The notes: generated by a model from the sequence alone, not told the origin. Shown: positions 25,517-34,647, numbered from the stretch's first letter. The stretch: DNA of 64,000 bases from Chryseobacterium arachidis (GCF_900129245.1 NZ_FQUT01000005.1:238135-302134), one strand, 5' to 3'. Program-made: numbers and translations.

Positions 25517-26314
25517 ATGAAAAAGGCATTTTCTGATGAAGATTTAATTAAAAATCTGAGCTTATATTATCTGAACCGACATTTGAAAAAAAAGCCGATA
25601 GAAAAATATCATCGCAAAATCGACGAATCTCCGCTTCATGATCGCGAAAAATATAAAAAGAAAGCCGAGATTTTACTTCTTAATTCTTTTATGCATCATT
25701 TCCCCGAAGTTAAGTTTGAAGATTTAACCTGTGAAAGCCCCGACTTTATTGCAAAATTAAATGATAAGAAAATCGGAATCGAGCTTACCGAAGTGATCAA
25801 TCATCTGGAAATGAAAAAGGTGGAAAGCAATCTTAACAAAATTTTTCGTCAGGCAGAAATATTATTGGAACAGGAAGACACTACGAAATATCGTGGTGTT
25901 TATTTTTTAGAATTCCATTCCAATATCAAGCTGGATTCACTGGAACATCAGCAGGAAATTATTTTGAATATTTACAAAAGCATAAAAAAAGGAAAACCCG
26001 TCGGAAACGTAAAAAGTATCAGGAAATCTTTTCACAGGAGAAATGTTTTCATTACTCATGAATACAATATGAATCTTTTTGATGAGCTATGCTCGGAGAA
26101 AATTTTAGAATTGATCGAAAAGAAGAATGAAAAATTTCCTTATTATGATACCTCAGTTGACGAGTGTTGGCTGGTTATTGTTTCCGATATGAATTCCATA
26201 GCTTCAAGATATACCTTCATTCAGGATAAAGAGCATTTGCAAGAGGTGAAAAGCCCATTCCATAAGATTTTTCACTTAGAAAATCTTTGCGGAAATATTA
26301 CTAGTATTAAATAG
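25517..26314 (+). CDS. PD-(D/E)XK-like hypothetical protein
   Basis: 265 residues, not assigned to a named family. The stretch FEDLTCESPDFIAKLNDKKIGIELTEVI has the layout of a restriction-endonuclease-like core: Asp76 after a Pro, a beta turn, then Glu89-Leu-Thr91, i.e. D-x12-E-x-T where the usual motif is E-x-K. The N-terminus is basic and helical (KKKPIEKYHRK), and the C-terminus has a hydrophobic strand CWLVIVSDM. A hairpin (AAAACTTC/GAAGTTTT, 25456-25485) lies in the leader. The gene stands alone. It could be an inactive relative or a nuclease with a swapped third residue. Confidence 0.55.
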   Translation: MKKAFSDEDLIKNLSLYYLNRHLKKKPIEKYHRKIDESPLHDREKYKKKAEILLLNSFMHHFPEVKFEDLTCESPDFIAKLNDKKIGIELTEVINHLEMKKVESNLNKIFRQAEILLEQEDTTKYRGVYFLEFHSNIKLDSLEHQQEIILNIYKSIKKGKPVGNVKSIRKSFHRRNVFITHEYNMNLFDELCSEKILELIEKKNEKFPYYDTSVDECWLVIVSDMNSIASRYTFIQDKEHLQEVKSPFHKIFHLENLCGNITSIK

Positions 26315-26371
26315 TTGTTGTAAAAATCATATTGTTTTTCAATTTGGATTGAATTATTTCTGTTAATGTGG

Positions 26372-26400
26372 TTGTTTTTGGTTTGAATTGTTTATATTTG
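26372..26400 (+). promoter_or_regulatory. Promoter of the type B T9SS protein gene
   Basis: TTG at 26372-26374 and TATATTTG at 26393-26400 with an 18-base spacer, matching the Bacteroidetes consensus. The start codon is 48 bases downstream. Confidence 0.65.
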
Positions 26401-26447
26401 ATAGACAACAAATTACATCACTTAATTAATAACCAAATTAACGGGAT

Positions 26448-28541
26448 ATGAAAAAAACTTTACTACTTTTCTTTCTGCTTATTTCTCGTACTTTTTTTGC
26501 TCAGGAAGACTGTGTTACTGCGCTTACTGTATGTGGAAATTCGAATATAACTTACTCTCCGACAGGGATCGGGGCTATTGATGAAAATTTAGGAGGATGC
26601 ATGACATCCGGAGAACACAATTCTATCTGGTATAAGTTTACGATTGCTACAGGAGGAACACTTACTTTTGATCTGGTTCCTACAGATCCTGAAGCGGATT
26701 ACGACTGGGCAATTTATGGTCCCAATGTAAGCTGTGGAAGCCTTGGATCTCCGATACGCTGTAATGCGGCAACTGTACTTGGGGTAGGTGCTTCCACCGG
26801 ATTGAATATGACGAGTACTATTCTAAGTGCGGCAGGAGGCTCACTTACCCCTTACTGCAAATATATGGATGTACTGCCGGGGCAGACCTATTATTTATAC
26901 ATCGATAACTGGGTAGATATTTTTAATCCGACAACGGCTCCATTCTCGTTAACATGGGGAGGAACAGCAACGTTGGCTTCACCATTTACGGATCCTACGA
27001 TTCAGACTCATCCTTTTAATGCTCCCGGAGTTCCTGCTGCAAACCCTGCAGATCCAAGAGAGATTATTGTCTGCGAAAATCCTATGGTTTTTGATTTCAG
27101 TACTTTATCTTCGGGTATTCTGAACGGAAATGCTAATTTTCAGATAAGCTATCATACTTCTCAGAATGAAGCTCTTTCAGGAGCAAATCCTATTCTGACT
27201 CCAATTACTGTAAATACAACGAGTATTTATTATTTTAGTGTACATTATCAGGATCCTACGAATCCTACAAATCCGATTAATTCATGCCGACAGATAGGTG
27301 CTTTTAAATTTAAGTACGGAAATATTTCAGGAACTAACGTTACCCTTTATAGCTGTAATAACAACAATGCCGGAGTAGGAACATTTGATCTTACCTCTGC
27401 AGCAGTGTTTGCAGATCCTTTGGCAACGAAGAAATATTATAATACTTTAGGTGATCTGAATGCGGGAATTAATGAAATAACCAATTATACAGCATTTGTA
27501 TCTGCTGAAGGAACGGTTTATGTAAAGATTACATCACAATATGGTTGTAGTGCAATTGCTATTATTACTTTGAAATTTCATCCGGTAGTAGTTGTTACGG
27601 AAGCAACGCTGAGGTCTTGTTTTATTGAATCGAATCCGTCGACAGGCCTATTTAATTTATCCACAGCTGCGGTAACCTCACAAACAGCGATAAAAAAATA
27701 TTATCCTTCTTTGCTGGATGCAACCAACGGAACCAATGAAATTTTGGGCTTTACAGATTATATTGCTCCAAACGGTGTAATTTTTATTAAAGTTATCAAT
27801 GGAAATGGCTGTTATGCTATCGCAAAAGTTAATTTAATAGTCATACCTCCTGTTTACTCAAGTATTTTGGAAGATAAAATAATTTGTATGGAAGACAGAA
27901 CGACATTGGATGCAGGCCCTGGGTTCACAAGTTACCAGTGGAGTACAGGGGCAACAACACAGTCCATCAATAATGTAGGGGTTGGCACATATTGGGTGAA
28001 ATTAAAAACAGGACAGTGTATTACCACACAAACCGTAAAAGTTTATGCTTCCGAACAGCCTGTGATTTCAGATATTGATATTACCAATAATTCATTTACT
28101 GTAAATGTTGCGGGAGGAACCGGACCTTACAAGTATTCAATTGACGGAATTAATTGGCAGGATTCTAATGTATTTACCAACATTCCAAGAGGGGACTGCC
28201 AGGTTTTTATAAAAGATATTTATGACTGCGATCCTATTCATATCACGATTGTTGTTCCGAATTTAGTGAATGTCATCACTCCGAACGGAGACGGAATTAA
28301 TGATGTGATCGATTATTCGGCGTTGGGAAGCAAACAGAATCTTATTTTCAATATTTTTGACAGATATGGAACGAAAATTTTCCAGGCAGATAAATTCAGT
28401 AATTACAAATGGGACGGAACGATTACCGGTAAAAAGGTTCCTACAGGAACGTATTGGTATTCCGTATCGTGGAATGAAAACGATAAAAAGAATACCTTAT
28501 TCAAATATTCCGGTTGGGTAATGGTGAAAAACAGGGAATAA
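26448..28541 (+). CDS. Secreted adhesin-like protein with type B T9SS sorting domain
   Basis: 697 residues. Signal peptide MKKTLLLFFLLISRTFFAQ, then a beta-rich domain with paired Cys (CVTALTVCG, GCMTSG, CGSLGSPIRC), two repeats with a shared pattern (FDLTSAAVFADP...KKYYNTLGDLNAG and FNLSTAAVTSQT...KKYYPSLLDATNG), an Ig-like stretch, and a C-terminal gliding-motility-type domain: NVITPNGDGINDVIDY, FNIFDRYGTKIFQ, WDGTITGKKVPTGTYWY. That ending is the type B CTD that directs export through T9SS. It is probably a surface or secreted adhesin of the SprB-associated export class. It depends on gldKLMN encoded further right. Confidence 0.9.
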   Translation: MKKTLLLFFLLISRTFFAQEDCVTALTVCGNSNITYSPTGIGAIDENLGGCMTSGEHNSIWYKFTIATGGTLTFDLVPTDPEADYDWAIYGPNVSCGSLGSPIRCNAATVLGVGASTGLNMTSTILSAAGGSLTPYCKYMDVLPGQTYYLYIDNWVDIFNPTTAPFSLTWGGTATLASPFTDPTIQTHPFNAPGVPAANPADPREIIVCENPMVFDFSTLSSGILNGNANFQISYHTSQNEALSGANPILTPITVNTTSIYYFSVHYQDPTNPTNPINSCRQIGAFKFKYGNISGTNVTLYSCNNNNAGVGTFDLTSAAVFADPLATKKYYNTLGDLNAGINEITNYTAFVSAEGTVYVKITSQYGCSAIAIITLKFHPVVVVTEATLRSCFIESNPSTGLFNLSTAAVTSQTAIKKYYPSLLDATNGTNEILGFTDYIAPNGVIFIKVINGNGCYAIAKVNLIVIPPVYSSILEDKIICMEDRTTLDAGPGFTSYQWSTGATTQSINNVGVGTYWVKLKTGQCITTQTVKVYASEQPVISDIDITNNSFTVNVAGGTGPYKYSIDGINWQDSNVFTNIPRGDCQVFIKDIYDCDPIHITIVVPNLVNVITPNGDGINDVIDYSALGSKQNLIFNIFDRYGTKIFQADKFSNYKWDGTITGKKVPTGTYWYSVSWNENDKKNTLFKYSGWVMVKNRE

Positions 28542-28562
28542 TTTTTATAATTTAAATAGAAA

Positions 28563-28592
28563 GACCGTCGCAATTGTGGCGGTTTTTATTTT
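28563..28592 (+). terminator. Terminator after the type B T9SS protein gene
   Basis: ACCGTCGCAA pairs with TTGTGGCGGT (with G-U pairs) and is followed by TTTTATT. Confidence 0.7.
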
Positions 28593-28628
28593 ATGAAATT
28601 TCTTAACTTAGATATTCAAATTTAGATC

Positions 28629-29219
28629 ATGAAGGATTTATTTATTAAACGTTTTGAATACTACAAAATGCTCGGTGACAAATCATTTGAGCAGATTTCA
28701 GACGAACAGGTTTTTTGGCAGTTCAATAAAGAAAGTAATTCTATTGCTATTATCGTGAAACATATTGCAGGAAATATGCTTTCGAGATGGACGAATTTTT
28801 TGACCGAAGATGGCGAAAAGTCCTGGCGAAACCGCGATGAAGAATTTATTGATACTTTTCAAACGAAAGATGAGGTCTTAGAATATTGGGAACAAGGCTG
28901 GAAATGTCTTTTTACTGCCTTGAATCAGATTAATGATGAGAATTTATATTCAACCATTTATATAAGAAACGAACCGCATTCTGTAATTGATGCTGTTTTC
29001 CGGCAGTTGGCGCATTATCCTTATCACATCGGACAAATGGTTTACATTGCAAAAATGATGAAAAATGACAACTGGAAAACACTTTCTATTGCCAGAAATA
29101 AATCTCAGGATTTTAATTCTGAAATGAAAAATAAATTTTCAGAAAATGCTGCCGACACAAACTCTTCTCCGGTCTGTTATCAAAACAGTACGGAAGTTAG
29201 AGATGAATTTAAGCAATAG
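28629..29219 (+). CDS. DinB-like / DUF1572 protein
   Basis: 196 residues, a four-helix DinB-type fold. The three metal-site histidines of the family are where expected: one in IVKHIAGNMLSRW and two in RQLAHYPYHIGQMVY. DUF1572 proteins are common in Bacteroidetes; they are thought to be metal-dependent, thiol-linked enzymes, but this member has no assigned reaction. The C-terminal 35 residues (NKFSENAADTNSSPVCYQ...) are polar and look like a disordered tail. It ends 67 bp before mtaB, which has its own promoter-like element. Confidence 0.8.
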   Translation: MKDLFIKRFEYYKMLGDKSFEQISDEQVFWQFNKESNSIAIIVKHIAGNMLSRWTNFLTEDGEKSWRNRDEEFIDTFQTKDEVLEYWEQGWKCLFTALNQINDENLYSTIYIRNEPHSVIDAVFRQLAHYPYHIGQMVYIAKMMKNDNWKTLSIARNKSQDFNSEMKNKFSENAADTNSSPVCYQNSTEVRDEFKQ

Positions 29220-29252
29220 ACTGAATCAATTTATAATTCATATTAAAATTGT

Positions 29253-29260
29253 TATCTTTG
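29253..29260 (+). promoter_or_regulatory. Probable mtaB promoter, -7 element
   Basis: TATCTTTG followed by CACCC, a typical Bacteroidetes start region, 26 bases before the mtaB ATG. The -33 element is weak. Confidence 0.5.
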
Positions 29261-29285
29261 CACCCACAAAATTCAGAATCAATAA

Positions 29286-30632
29286 ATGTCTCAATTTCAC
29301 AGAACTGCCGCATTTCATACTCTTGGCTGCAAATTAAATTTTGCAGAAACATCTACTATTGCCCGTCAATTAACAGATGCTGGTTATGAGAAGGTAAGCT
29401 TTGATGAAAAAGCAAATGTATATGTGATCAACACCTGTTCGGTAACAGAAAATGCAGACCGTGAGTGTAAACTTCACGTGAAAAGAGCTATGAAAGCCAA
29501 TCCTGAAGGTTTGGTGGTGATCGTTGGATGCTATGCTCAGTTGAAACCTGAAGAAATTTCACAAATTGAAGGTGTCGATCTGGTTTTGGGAGCCAAAGAG
29601 AAATTTAATATTCTGAGTTATCTTGATGATTTGGAAAAGTCTGAAAATGAAGGTACTGTCCATTCGTGTGAAATTGAAGAAACTGATTTTTTTATCGGAA
29701 GTTATTCAATTGGTGACAGAACCAGAGCTTTTTTGAAAGTTCAGGATGGCTGTGATTATAAATGTACCTATTGTACGATTCCTTTAGCAAGAGGGATTTC
29801 CCGTTCCGATACCATCGAAAATGTGTTGAAAAATGCCAAAGAAATTGCGGCAAAAGATATCAAAGAAATTGTTTTGACAGGTGTAAACATAGGCGATTAC
29901 GGAAAAGGTGAATTTGGGAACAAAAGACATGAGCATACTTTTTTAGATTTAATTTCTGAATTAGACCAAGTTGAAGGAATTGAAAGGATCCGTATTTCTT
30001 CAATTGAGCCGAATCTTTTGAAAGATGAAAGCATCGAATTGGTTTCTAAAAGCAAGAGTTTTGTTCCGCATTTCCATATTCCGTTGCAATCGGGGAGTGA
30101 TGATTTATTGAAAAAAATGAAACGTCGTTATTTGACTAAATTATATAACGACAGAGTTAATAAAATCCGTGAGGTAATGCCGCATGCCGCGATTGGAGTT
30201 GATGTAATCGTTGGTTTTCCCGGCGAAACCGAGGAACTGTTTATGGAAACTTATAATTTTATTAATGAGCTTCCCATCACTTATCTCCACGTTTTCACCT
30301 ATTCTGAAAGAGAAAATACGGAAGCTGTCGGAATGGATGGTGTTGTTCCGATTCCTGAAAGAAAAAAACGTAACAAAATGCTAAGAATTTTATCTGAAAA
30401 GAAAAAGATGGCATTTTACCAGACCCAGCTTGGAAAAACACTTCCTGTACTTTGGGAGCACGAAAATAAAGACGGCAAAATGTTTGGCTTCACAGAGAAC
30501 TATGTGAGGGTTCAGAAACATTTTGATGAGGCTTCTGTCAATCAGATCGAGTTTTTAAAGCTTGAAAAAATTGAAGCTGATGGAACAGTTTCTGTCATGA
30601 ATTCTTTTGAAAGCTTTTTGGAAAAGATTTAA
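29286..30632 (+). CDS. mtaB: tRNA t6A37 methylthiotransferase MtaB
   Basis: 448 residues. An N-terminal UPF0004 domain has the three Cys of the auxiliary iron-sulfur cluster (TLGCKLN at Cys15, INTCSVTE, VGCYAQL). A radical-SAM domain follows with CDYKCTYCTIPLARG (CxxxCxxC), and there is a C-terminal TRAM-like region. The enzyme adds a methylthio group to N6-threonylcarbamoyl-A37 of ANN-decoding tRNAs, including tRNA-Lys. The HTLGCKLNFAET start and the IPLARG motif separate it from MiaB and RimO. An upstream frame overlapping the DinB gene is a shadow. Confidence 0.95.
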   Translation: MSQFHRTAAFHTLGCKLNFAETSTIARQLTDAGYEKVSFDEKANVYVINTCSVTENADRECKLHVKRAMKANPEGLVVIVGCYAQLKPEEISQIEGVDLVLGAKEKFNILSYLDDLEKSENEGTVHSCEIEETDFFIGSYSIGDRTRAFLKVQDGCDYKCTYCTIPLARGISRSDTIENVLKNAKEIAAKDIKEIVLTGVNIGDYGKGEFGNKRHEHTFLDLISELDQVEGIERIRISSIEPNLLKDESIELVSKSKSFVPHFHIPLQSGSDDLLKKMKRRYLTKLYNDRVNKIREVMPHAAIGVDVIVGFPGETEELFMETYNFINELPITYLHVFTYSERENTEAVGMDGVVPIPERKKRNKMLRILSEKKKMAFYQTQLGKTLPVLWEHENKDGKMFGFTENYVRVQKHFDEASVNQIEFLKLEKIEADGTVSVMNSFESFLEKI

Positions 30633-30655
30633 TATTCTTTTAATCAAAAATAATG

Positions 30656-30688
30656 TAAGCATTGCTATTATAGTGATGCTTTTTTTGG
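30656..30688 (+). terminator. Terminator after mtaB
   Basis: AGCATTGCTAT pairs with ATAGTGATGCT and runs into seven T. Confidence 0.8.
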
Positions 30689-30817
30689 CTTAGTTAAAAT
30701 GAAATTGAAAATCATAATATTTAAACTAAAAATAACTTCTTTCATTGGTGTTTTTGATGTTTTTCAAGCTGTAGATATCAATTTAAATTTTTTAACTTTG
30801 ATAAAATTCAAAAGGAT

Positions 30818-32338
30818 ATGAGAGATAAATTTTTGCTTTGGGGAGCTGTTGTTTTAGTTGTTGCCTGGGCTGTTGCTTTTTTAATAAAAGCGGATTGGTG
30901 GATTCCTGTTTTACTTACCATTGTTTATGCTGTCGGTATTTACAATGTCACACAGTCGAAACATGCCATTTTGAGAAACTTTCCTGTTTTGGGGTATTTC
31001 AGATACTTTTTTGAAAGTATTTCCCCGGAAATGCAGCAGTATTTCATTGAAAGAGAAACTGATGGCAAGCCTTTTCCGAGAAATCAAAGATCAGCAGTTT
31101 ACAGACGGGCTAAAAATCTGAGTGATACTGTGCCTTTTGGAACCCAGCTTGAAGTTAATCACAGAAAATATGAAGGAATTAAACATTCCATTTACGCAAA
31201 ATCTCCGATGGAGGAGCTTCCACGAGTTTGGGTAGGAGGTGAGCAATGTTCACAGCCTTATCATGCTTCATTATTTAATATTTCGGCAATGAGTTTTGGG
31301 GCTTTAAGTGACAGAGCTCAAATTTCTTTGAACAGAGGCGCTAAAAAAGGTAATTTTTATCATAATACCGGTGAAGGAGGGATTTCTCCGCACCATCTTG
31401 AGGGAGGAGATCTTTGCTGGCAGATCGGAACAGGATATTTCGGATGCCGTGATGAAGAAGGGAAATTTAACCCTGAATTATTTAAGAAATATTCTACCAT
31501 GCCGAACGTAAAAATGGTTGAAATTAAATTATCCCAAGGAGCAAAACCTGGTCATGGCGGAGTTCTACCGGCTGTTAAAAATACTCCTGAGATTGCAAAA
31601 ATCCGTCACGTCACTCCGGGAATGACAATTATTTCACCGCCTTCCCATACTTCTTTTTCGGATGCGGCGGGGTTATTAAAGTTTGTACAGCAATTAAGAG
31701 AACTTTCAGGAGGTAAGCCTGTCGGTTTTAAATTATGTATCGGAGACACCAAAGAGTTTGAAGATATCTGTGTGCAGATGAATGTTTTAAAGATCTATCC
31801 GGATTTCATTACAATCGACGGAGCAGAAGGAGGAACCGGAGCAGCGCCACCGGAATTTTCTGACGGTGTGGGAATGCCTTTAGAGCCAGCTTTGATTTTT
31901 GTGAACAGAACGCTTAAAAATTATAATTTAAGAGAAAAATTAAGAGTGATTGCCAGCGGAAAAGTATTAACGAGTCTTGATATTTTAAGAGCCGTAGCCA
32001 TGGGAGCGGATATGTGTAATAATGCTCGAGGATTTATGTTTTCTTTGGGTTGTATTCAGGCTTTAAGATGTAATTCTAATAATTGCCCGACGGGAGTGGC
32101 AACGCAGGATAGAATGTTAATTAAAGGGCTTGATGTAACGGATAAAGCAGAGAGAGTATATCATTTCCATAAAAATACGCTTCATACCTGTAATGAATTG
32201 ATTGCAGCAGCCGGAAGAAGTTCATACGAAGAGGTAGACGCCACAATGTTTATGAGAGGAGATGAATTTGATCATCTGTCGGATCTGTATTTTCCGGATA
32301 TTTTGGGAAATGTAAAACAGCAGAAAGCTAAATATTAA
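30818..32338 (+). CDS. FMN-binding glutamate synthase-like protein
   Basis: 506 residues. Two N-terminal membrane segments (LLWGAVVLVVAWAVAFLI and WWIPVLLTIVYAVGIY) are followed by the GltB-type FMN/Fe-S TIM barrel: FNISAMSFGALSDRAQ, LNRGAKKGNFYHNTGEGGIS, GAKPGHGGVLP, TIDGAEGGTGAAPPEF, CNNARGFMFSLGCIQALRC and NNCPTGVATQD with a Cys cluster for a 3Fe-4S centre. This is the membrane-anchored stand-alone relative of the glutamate synthase large-subunit synthase domain. It has no amidotransferase domain, so it is unlikely to use glutamine. Its true substrate is not known. Confidence 0.9.
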   Translation: MRDKFLLWGAVVLVVAWAVAFLIKADWWIPVLLTIVYAVGIYNVTQSKHAILRNFPVLGYFRYFFESISPEMQQYFIERETDGKPFPRNQRSAVYRRAKNLSDTVPFGTQLEVNHRKYEGIKHSIYAKSPMEELPRVWVGGEQCSQPYHASLFNISAMSFGALSDRAQISLNRGAKKGNFYHNTGEGGISPHHLEGGDLCWQIGTGYFGCRDEEGKFNPELFKKYSTMPNVKMVEIKLSQGAKPGHGGVLPAVKNTPEIAKIRHVTPGMTIISPPSHTSFSDAAGLLKFVQQLRELSGGKPVGFKLCIGDTKEFEDICVQMNVLKIYPDFITIDGAEGGTGAAPPEFSDGVGMPLEPALIFVNRTLKNYNLREKLRVIASGKVLTSLDILRAVAMGADMCNNARGFMFSLGCIQALRCNSNNCPTGVATQDRMLIKGLDVTDKAERVYHFHKNTLHTCNELIAAAGRSSYEEVDATMFMRGDEFDHLSDLYFPDILGNVKQQKAKY

Positions 32339-32343
32339 ATAAA

Positions 32344-32380
32344 TAAAAAAACGCTTCAAATTAAATTTGAAGCGTTTTTT
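32344..32380. terminator. Bidirectional terminator
   Basis: AAAACGCTTCAAATT pairs with AATTTGAAGCGTTTT, A run on the left and T run on the right, between the convergent synthase-like and lipoprotein genes. Confidence 0.88.
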
Positions 32381-32383
32381 TAT

Positions 32384-33154
32384 TTATTGTTCACCAGAAG
32401 GTCTTGGGTTTGCTTTGTATATTTGGAAATTAAAAACAAAAGAAACATTCTTTAAAGAATAGCTTGATGAATAAGGGAAGTGCGAATCCCTTGCAAAAGC
32501 CGCTCTTGAAGGTACGATAATTACCCCTTGTAAATTGTAAGGATCACCATCTGCCATATTCTCAAAACCTTTGAAATATTTTAATCCTTCCTGAAGACCT
32601 TCAATTTCGTAATAGCTTCTTTGCTTGGCTGCATCTGAATTATTAGTATTATTTAAGACAGCATCTTTTACATAATAAAACATGGGGTCAGTAACAGGAG
32701 ATCCGTCTCCATTGATTGTATTTATTATATTTCCGATTGATGAAAAAGCAACATTCCCATCTGTACTCGTAGCAATGTAGCCAGTAGCTCTCATCATGGT
32801 TCTGATTTGAGTTGCATTATTTCCAGCAGATGAATTAGTTTCCAAAGTTACTCCCGGATTGGGTTGCGCATCATCTCTTTTAATATAGATAACCCCGGAA
32901 GATAGTGTTTCATGAGGTAACTGAGACAATTTTTTATAATTATCATCAGTAGTATCAGAAGCACTAAATGCTTTTATATTTCCTTGAACATCCAGATAAT
33001 TCTCATCCATAAACTTCTGAATTGCCTGATCATCATAAGAGTTTCTTACAGCAATATCATCGGGTTCCACGAAAGTTGCTACGTCCTCATCATCCTTTTT
33101 ACAAGCAGTGAAACAAAGAGATCCCGCAAGGATATATAAAAATATTTTTTTCAT
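32384..33154 (-). CDS. Divergent FKBP-like lipoprotein
   Basis: 256 residues. A lipoprotein leader (MKKIFLYILAGSLCFTAC, then KKDDED) is followed by a body with no catalytic motif seen with confidence. The C-terminal part (YEIEGLQEGLKYFKGFENMADGD then VIIVPSRAAFARDS and KNVSFVFNFQIYK) lines up with the end of FKBP-type peptidyl-prolyl isomerases (G-x-E-G-l..., 'ViIPs.laYg', 'f.vel'). The aromatic active-site residues of FKBP are not clearly present. It probably is an outer-membrane lipoprotein isomerase or chaperone of the kind common in Chryseobacterium; the activity is uncertain. Confidence 0.6.
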   Translation of the reverse strand: MKKIFLYILAGSLCFTACKKDDEDVATFVEPDDIAVRNSYDDQAIQKFMDENYLDVQGNIKAFSASDTTDDNYKKLSQLPHETLSSGVIYIKRDDAQPNPGVTLETNSSAGNNATQIRTMMRATGYIATSTDGNVAFSSIGNIINTINGDGSPVTDPMFYYVKDAVLNNTNNSDAAKQRSYYEIEGLQEGLKYFKGFENMADGDPYNLQGVIIVPSRAAFARDSHFPYSSSYSLKNVSFVFNFQIYKANPRPSGEQ

Positions 33155-33211
33155 TTTTCAAAAAACTTTAATTACTTTACAAATAATATAACGACAAAAG
33201 TATAAAAAAAT

Positions 33212-33649
33212 ATGAGAATAGATAAATTTTTATGGAGCATTCGTTTTTATAAGACCAGAACCATTGCTACTGAGGAGATTAAAAAGAACAGAGTTTCCAT
33301 TGGTGAGTCGGTTGTGAAGTCTTCTAAAGAGGTAAAGGAGGGTGATGTGATTAAGATCCGTAAAAATCAGATTGATTATAAAATTAAAGTAATCCAGATC
33401 CCGAAAAGCAGGATAGGAGCGAAGTTAGTTCCACTTCATATAAAAGATGTGACCGACAAAGAACAGTACGAATTGCTGAAAATGCGTAAAATGTCTCAGG
33501 ATTATTACAGAAACAAAGGAGAAGGAAGGCCCACTAAAAAAGACAGAAGAGAAATGGATGACTATGTTGAAAATGACATAGCATCAGATTTCACAGATTG
33601 GGATGACTTCTTTGGAGAAGCCGGCGACGATTCTGAAACGGAAGATTAA
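33212..33649 (+). CDS. S4-domain RNA-binding protein, Hsp15-like
   Basis: 145 residues. An N-terminal S4 domain (MRIDKFLWSIRFYKTRTIATEEIKKNRVSIG, then VKEGDVIKIRK) is typical of Hsp15, which binds stalled 50S subunits that carry peptidyl-tRNA. The middle has a basic patch (RKMSQDYYRNKGEGRPTKKDRRE), and the end is very acidic (DFTDWDDFFGEAGDDSETED). The acidic tail is longer than in E. coli Hsp15 but is common in Flavobacteriia. It is convergent with aroK through a shared terminator. Confidence 0.85.
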   Translation: MRIDKFLWSIRFYKTRTIATEEIKKNRVSIGESVVKSSKEVKEGDVIKIRKNQIDYKIKVIQIPKSRIGAKLVPLHIKDVTDKEQYELLKMRKMSQDYYRNKGEGRPTKKDRREMDDYVENDIASDFTDWDDFFGEAGDDSETED

Positions 33650-33667
33650 AATTTCATTAACTCAACA

Positions 33668-33692
33668 AAAAAGCTCTAATAATAGAGCTTTT
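33668..33692. terminator. Short bidirectional terminator overlapping the aroK stop
   Basis: AAGCTCTA pairs with TAGAGCTT with an A run and a T stretch on opposite sides. The aroK stop codon (minus strand) lies within the stem. Confidence 0.7.
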
Positions 33693-34191
33693 CTATTATT
33701 TCATTGGCAATCACTTCAGGTTCTCTGGCATCAGTTGCTACTGTAAACTGTGCTTTACTGTAAAAAGCATTTCTTTCAAACAGATGTTTGGCAATGAATT
33801 CAGGAAGATCTTCATCCGGAATATTAGCAATTAATGGTCTTTTTTCTTTTTGTTTGGAAATTCTTTCTGCTAAAGTGGGAATGGATGTTCTTAAAAAAAC
33901 ACTTTTAGAATTATTATTAATAATTTCCATGTTGTTATAATAAGCAGGGGTTCCCCCTCCAAGACTTAAAATCAGATTTTCTTCCGTTGCCAGAATTTCC
34001 TCCAACGTTTCTCTTTCCAGCTTTCTAAAGTAGATTTCTCCCTTTTTCTCGAAGATTTCAGGGACTGTTAATTTATTTCTCCGCGAAATCTCTTTATCAA
34101 GGTCAATTAATTTAAAATTAAGTTTATCGCTTAATATTTTGGAAATGTGAGATTTGCCACTTCCCATGTATCCGACTAGTGAAATTATCAT
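33676..34191 (-). CDS. aroK: Shikimate kinase
   Basis: 171 residues, a P-loop kinase that phosphorylates shikimate at O3 in the chorismate pathway. Walker A is GYMGSGKS at residues 7-14. Other marks are LIDLDKEISRRN (shikimate-binding Asp/Arg), EIFEKKGEIYFRKLE, LSLGGGTPAYY (the GGG motif), and KRPLIAN near the lid. Length is typical. It stands apart from other aro genes. The minus-strand start faces the promoter of the tRNA cluster. Confidence 0.95.
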   Translation of the reverse strand: MIISLVGYMGSGKSHISKILSDKLNFKLIDLDKEISRRNKLTVPEIFEKKGEIYFRKLERETLEEILATEENLILSLGGGTPAYYNNMEIINNNSKSVFLRTSIPTLAERISKQKEKRPLIANIPDEDLPEFIAKHLFERNAFYSKAQFTVATDAREPEVIANEIIEKLYY

Positions 34192-34223
34192 GAATTTTTT
34201 TTAAACAAATTTGCAAAAAAGTT

Positions 34224-34252
34224 TTGAGATAACGAAAAAACTCCTATCTTTG
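34224..34252 (+). promoter_or_regulatory. Promoter of the tRNA-Lys/Leu cluster
   Basis: TTG at 34224-34226 and TATCTTTG at 34245-34252, spacer 18, followed by CACC. It is a textbook Bacteroidetes promoter 54 bases before the first tRNA. Confidence 0.75.
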
Positions 34253-34305
34253 CACCACTAAAAATGAGAGACATTATCACAGTGTTTATCGTTGATTAAG
34301 TGGCC

Positions 34306-34378
34306 GACTCGGTAGCTCAGCTGGTAGAGCAATACACTTTTAATGTATGGGTCCTGGGTTCGAATCCCAGCCGGGTCA
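34306..34378 (+). tRNA. tRNA-Lys (TTT), copy 1
   Basis: 73 nt. Acceptor strands GACTCGG and CCGGGTC (one G-U), D arm GCTCAGCTGGTAGAGC, anticodon loop CTTTTAA with anticodon TTT, T arm CTGGGTTCGAATCCCAG. CCA is not encoded. Identical to copies 2 and 3. Confidence 0.97.
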
Positions 34379-34417
34379 CTAAGCAAGAAAAGTTACTTGA
34401 TTTTTGTAATTTTTATT

Positions 34418-34500
34418 GCCTGCGTGGTGAAATTGGTAGACACGCCATCTTGAGGGGGTGGTTTCCTAAGGATGTGCTGGTTCGAGTCCAGTCGCAGGCA
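34418..34500 (+). tRNA. tRNA-Leu (GAG)
   Basis: 83 nt with a type II variable arm. Acceptor GCCTGCG with CGCAGGC, anticodon stem CCATC/GGTGG, loop TTGAGGG with anticodon GAG, T arm CTGGTTCGAGTCCAG. CCA is not encoded. It lies 39 bp after tRNA-Lys copy 1 and is probably transcribed with it. Confidence 0.95.
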
Positions 34501-34574
34501 CAGTGCAGAAAAATTGAAATAATTGTAATGAGATTTAAAATTTAATTTTATATTTATCATTATCAATTGTGGCC

Positions 34575-34647
34575 GACTCGGTAGCTCAGCTGGTAGAGCA
34601 ATACACTTTTAATGTATGGGTCCTGGGTTCGAATCCCAGCCGGGTCA
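34575..34647 (+). tRNA. tRNA-Lys (TTT), copy 2
   Basis: 73 nt, identical to copy 1. It is followed by a segment of about 85 bp that is repeated almost exactly after copy 3, including two hairpins. Confidence 0.97.

Noticed and set aside
34300..34545. An 81-codon frame on the plus strand
   Set aside because: It runs straight through tRNA-Lys copy 1 and tRNA-Leu; the bases are explained by the tRNA structures.
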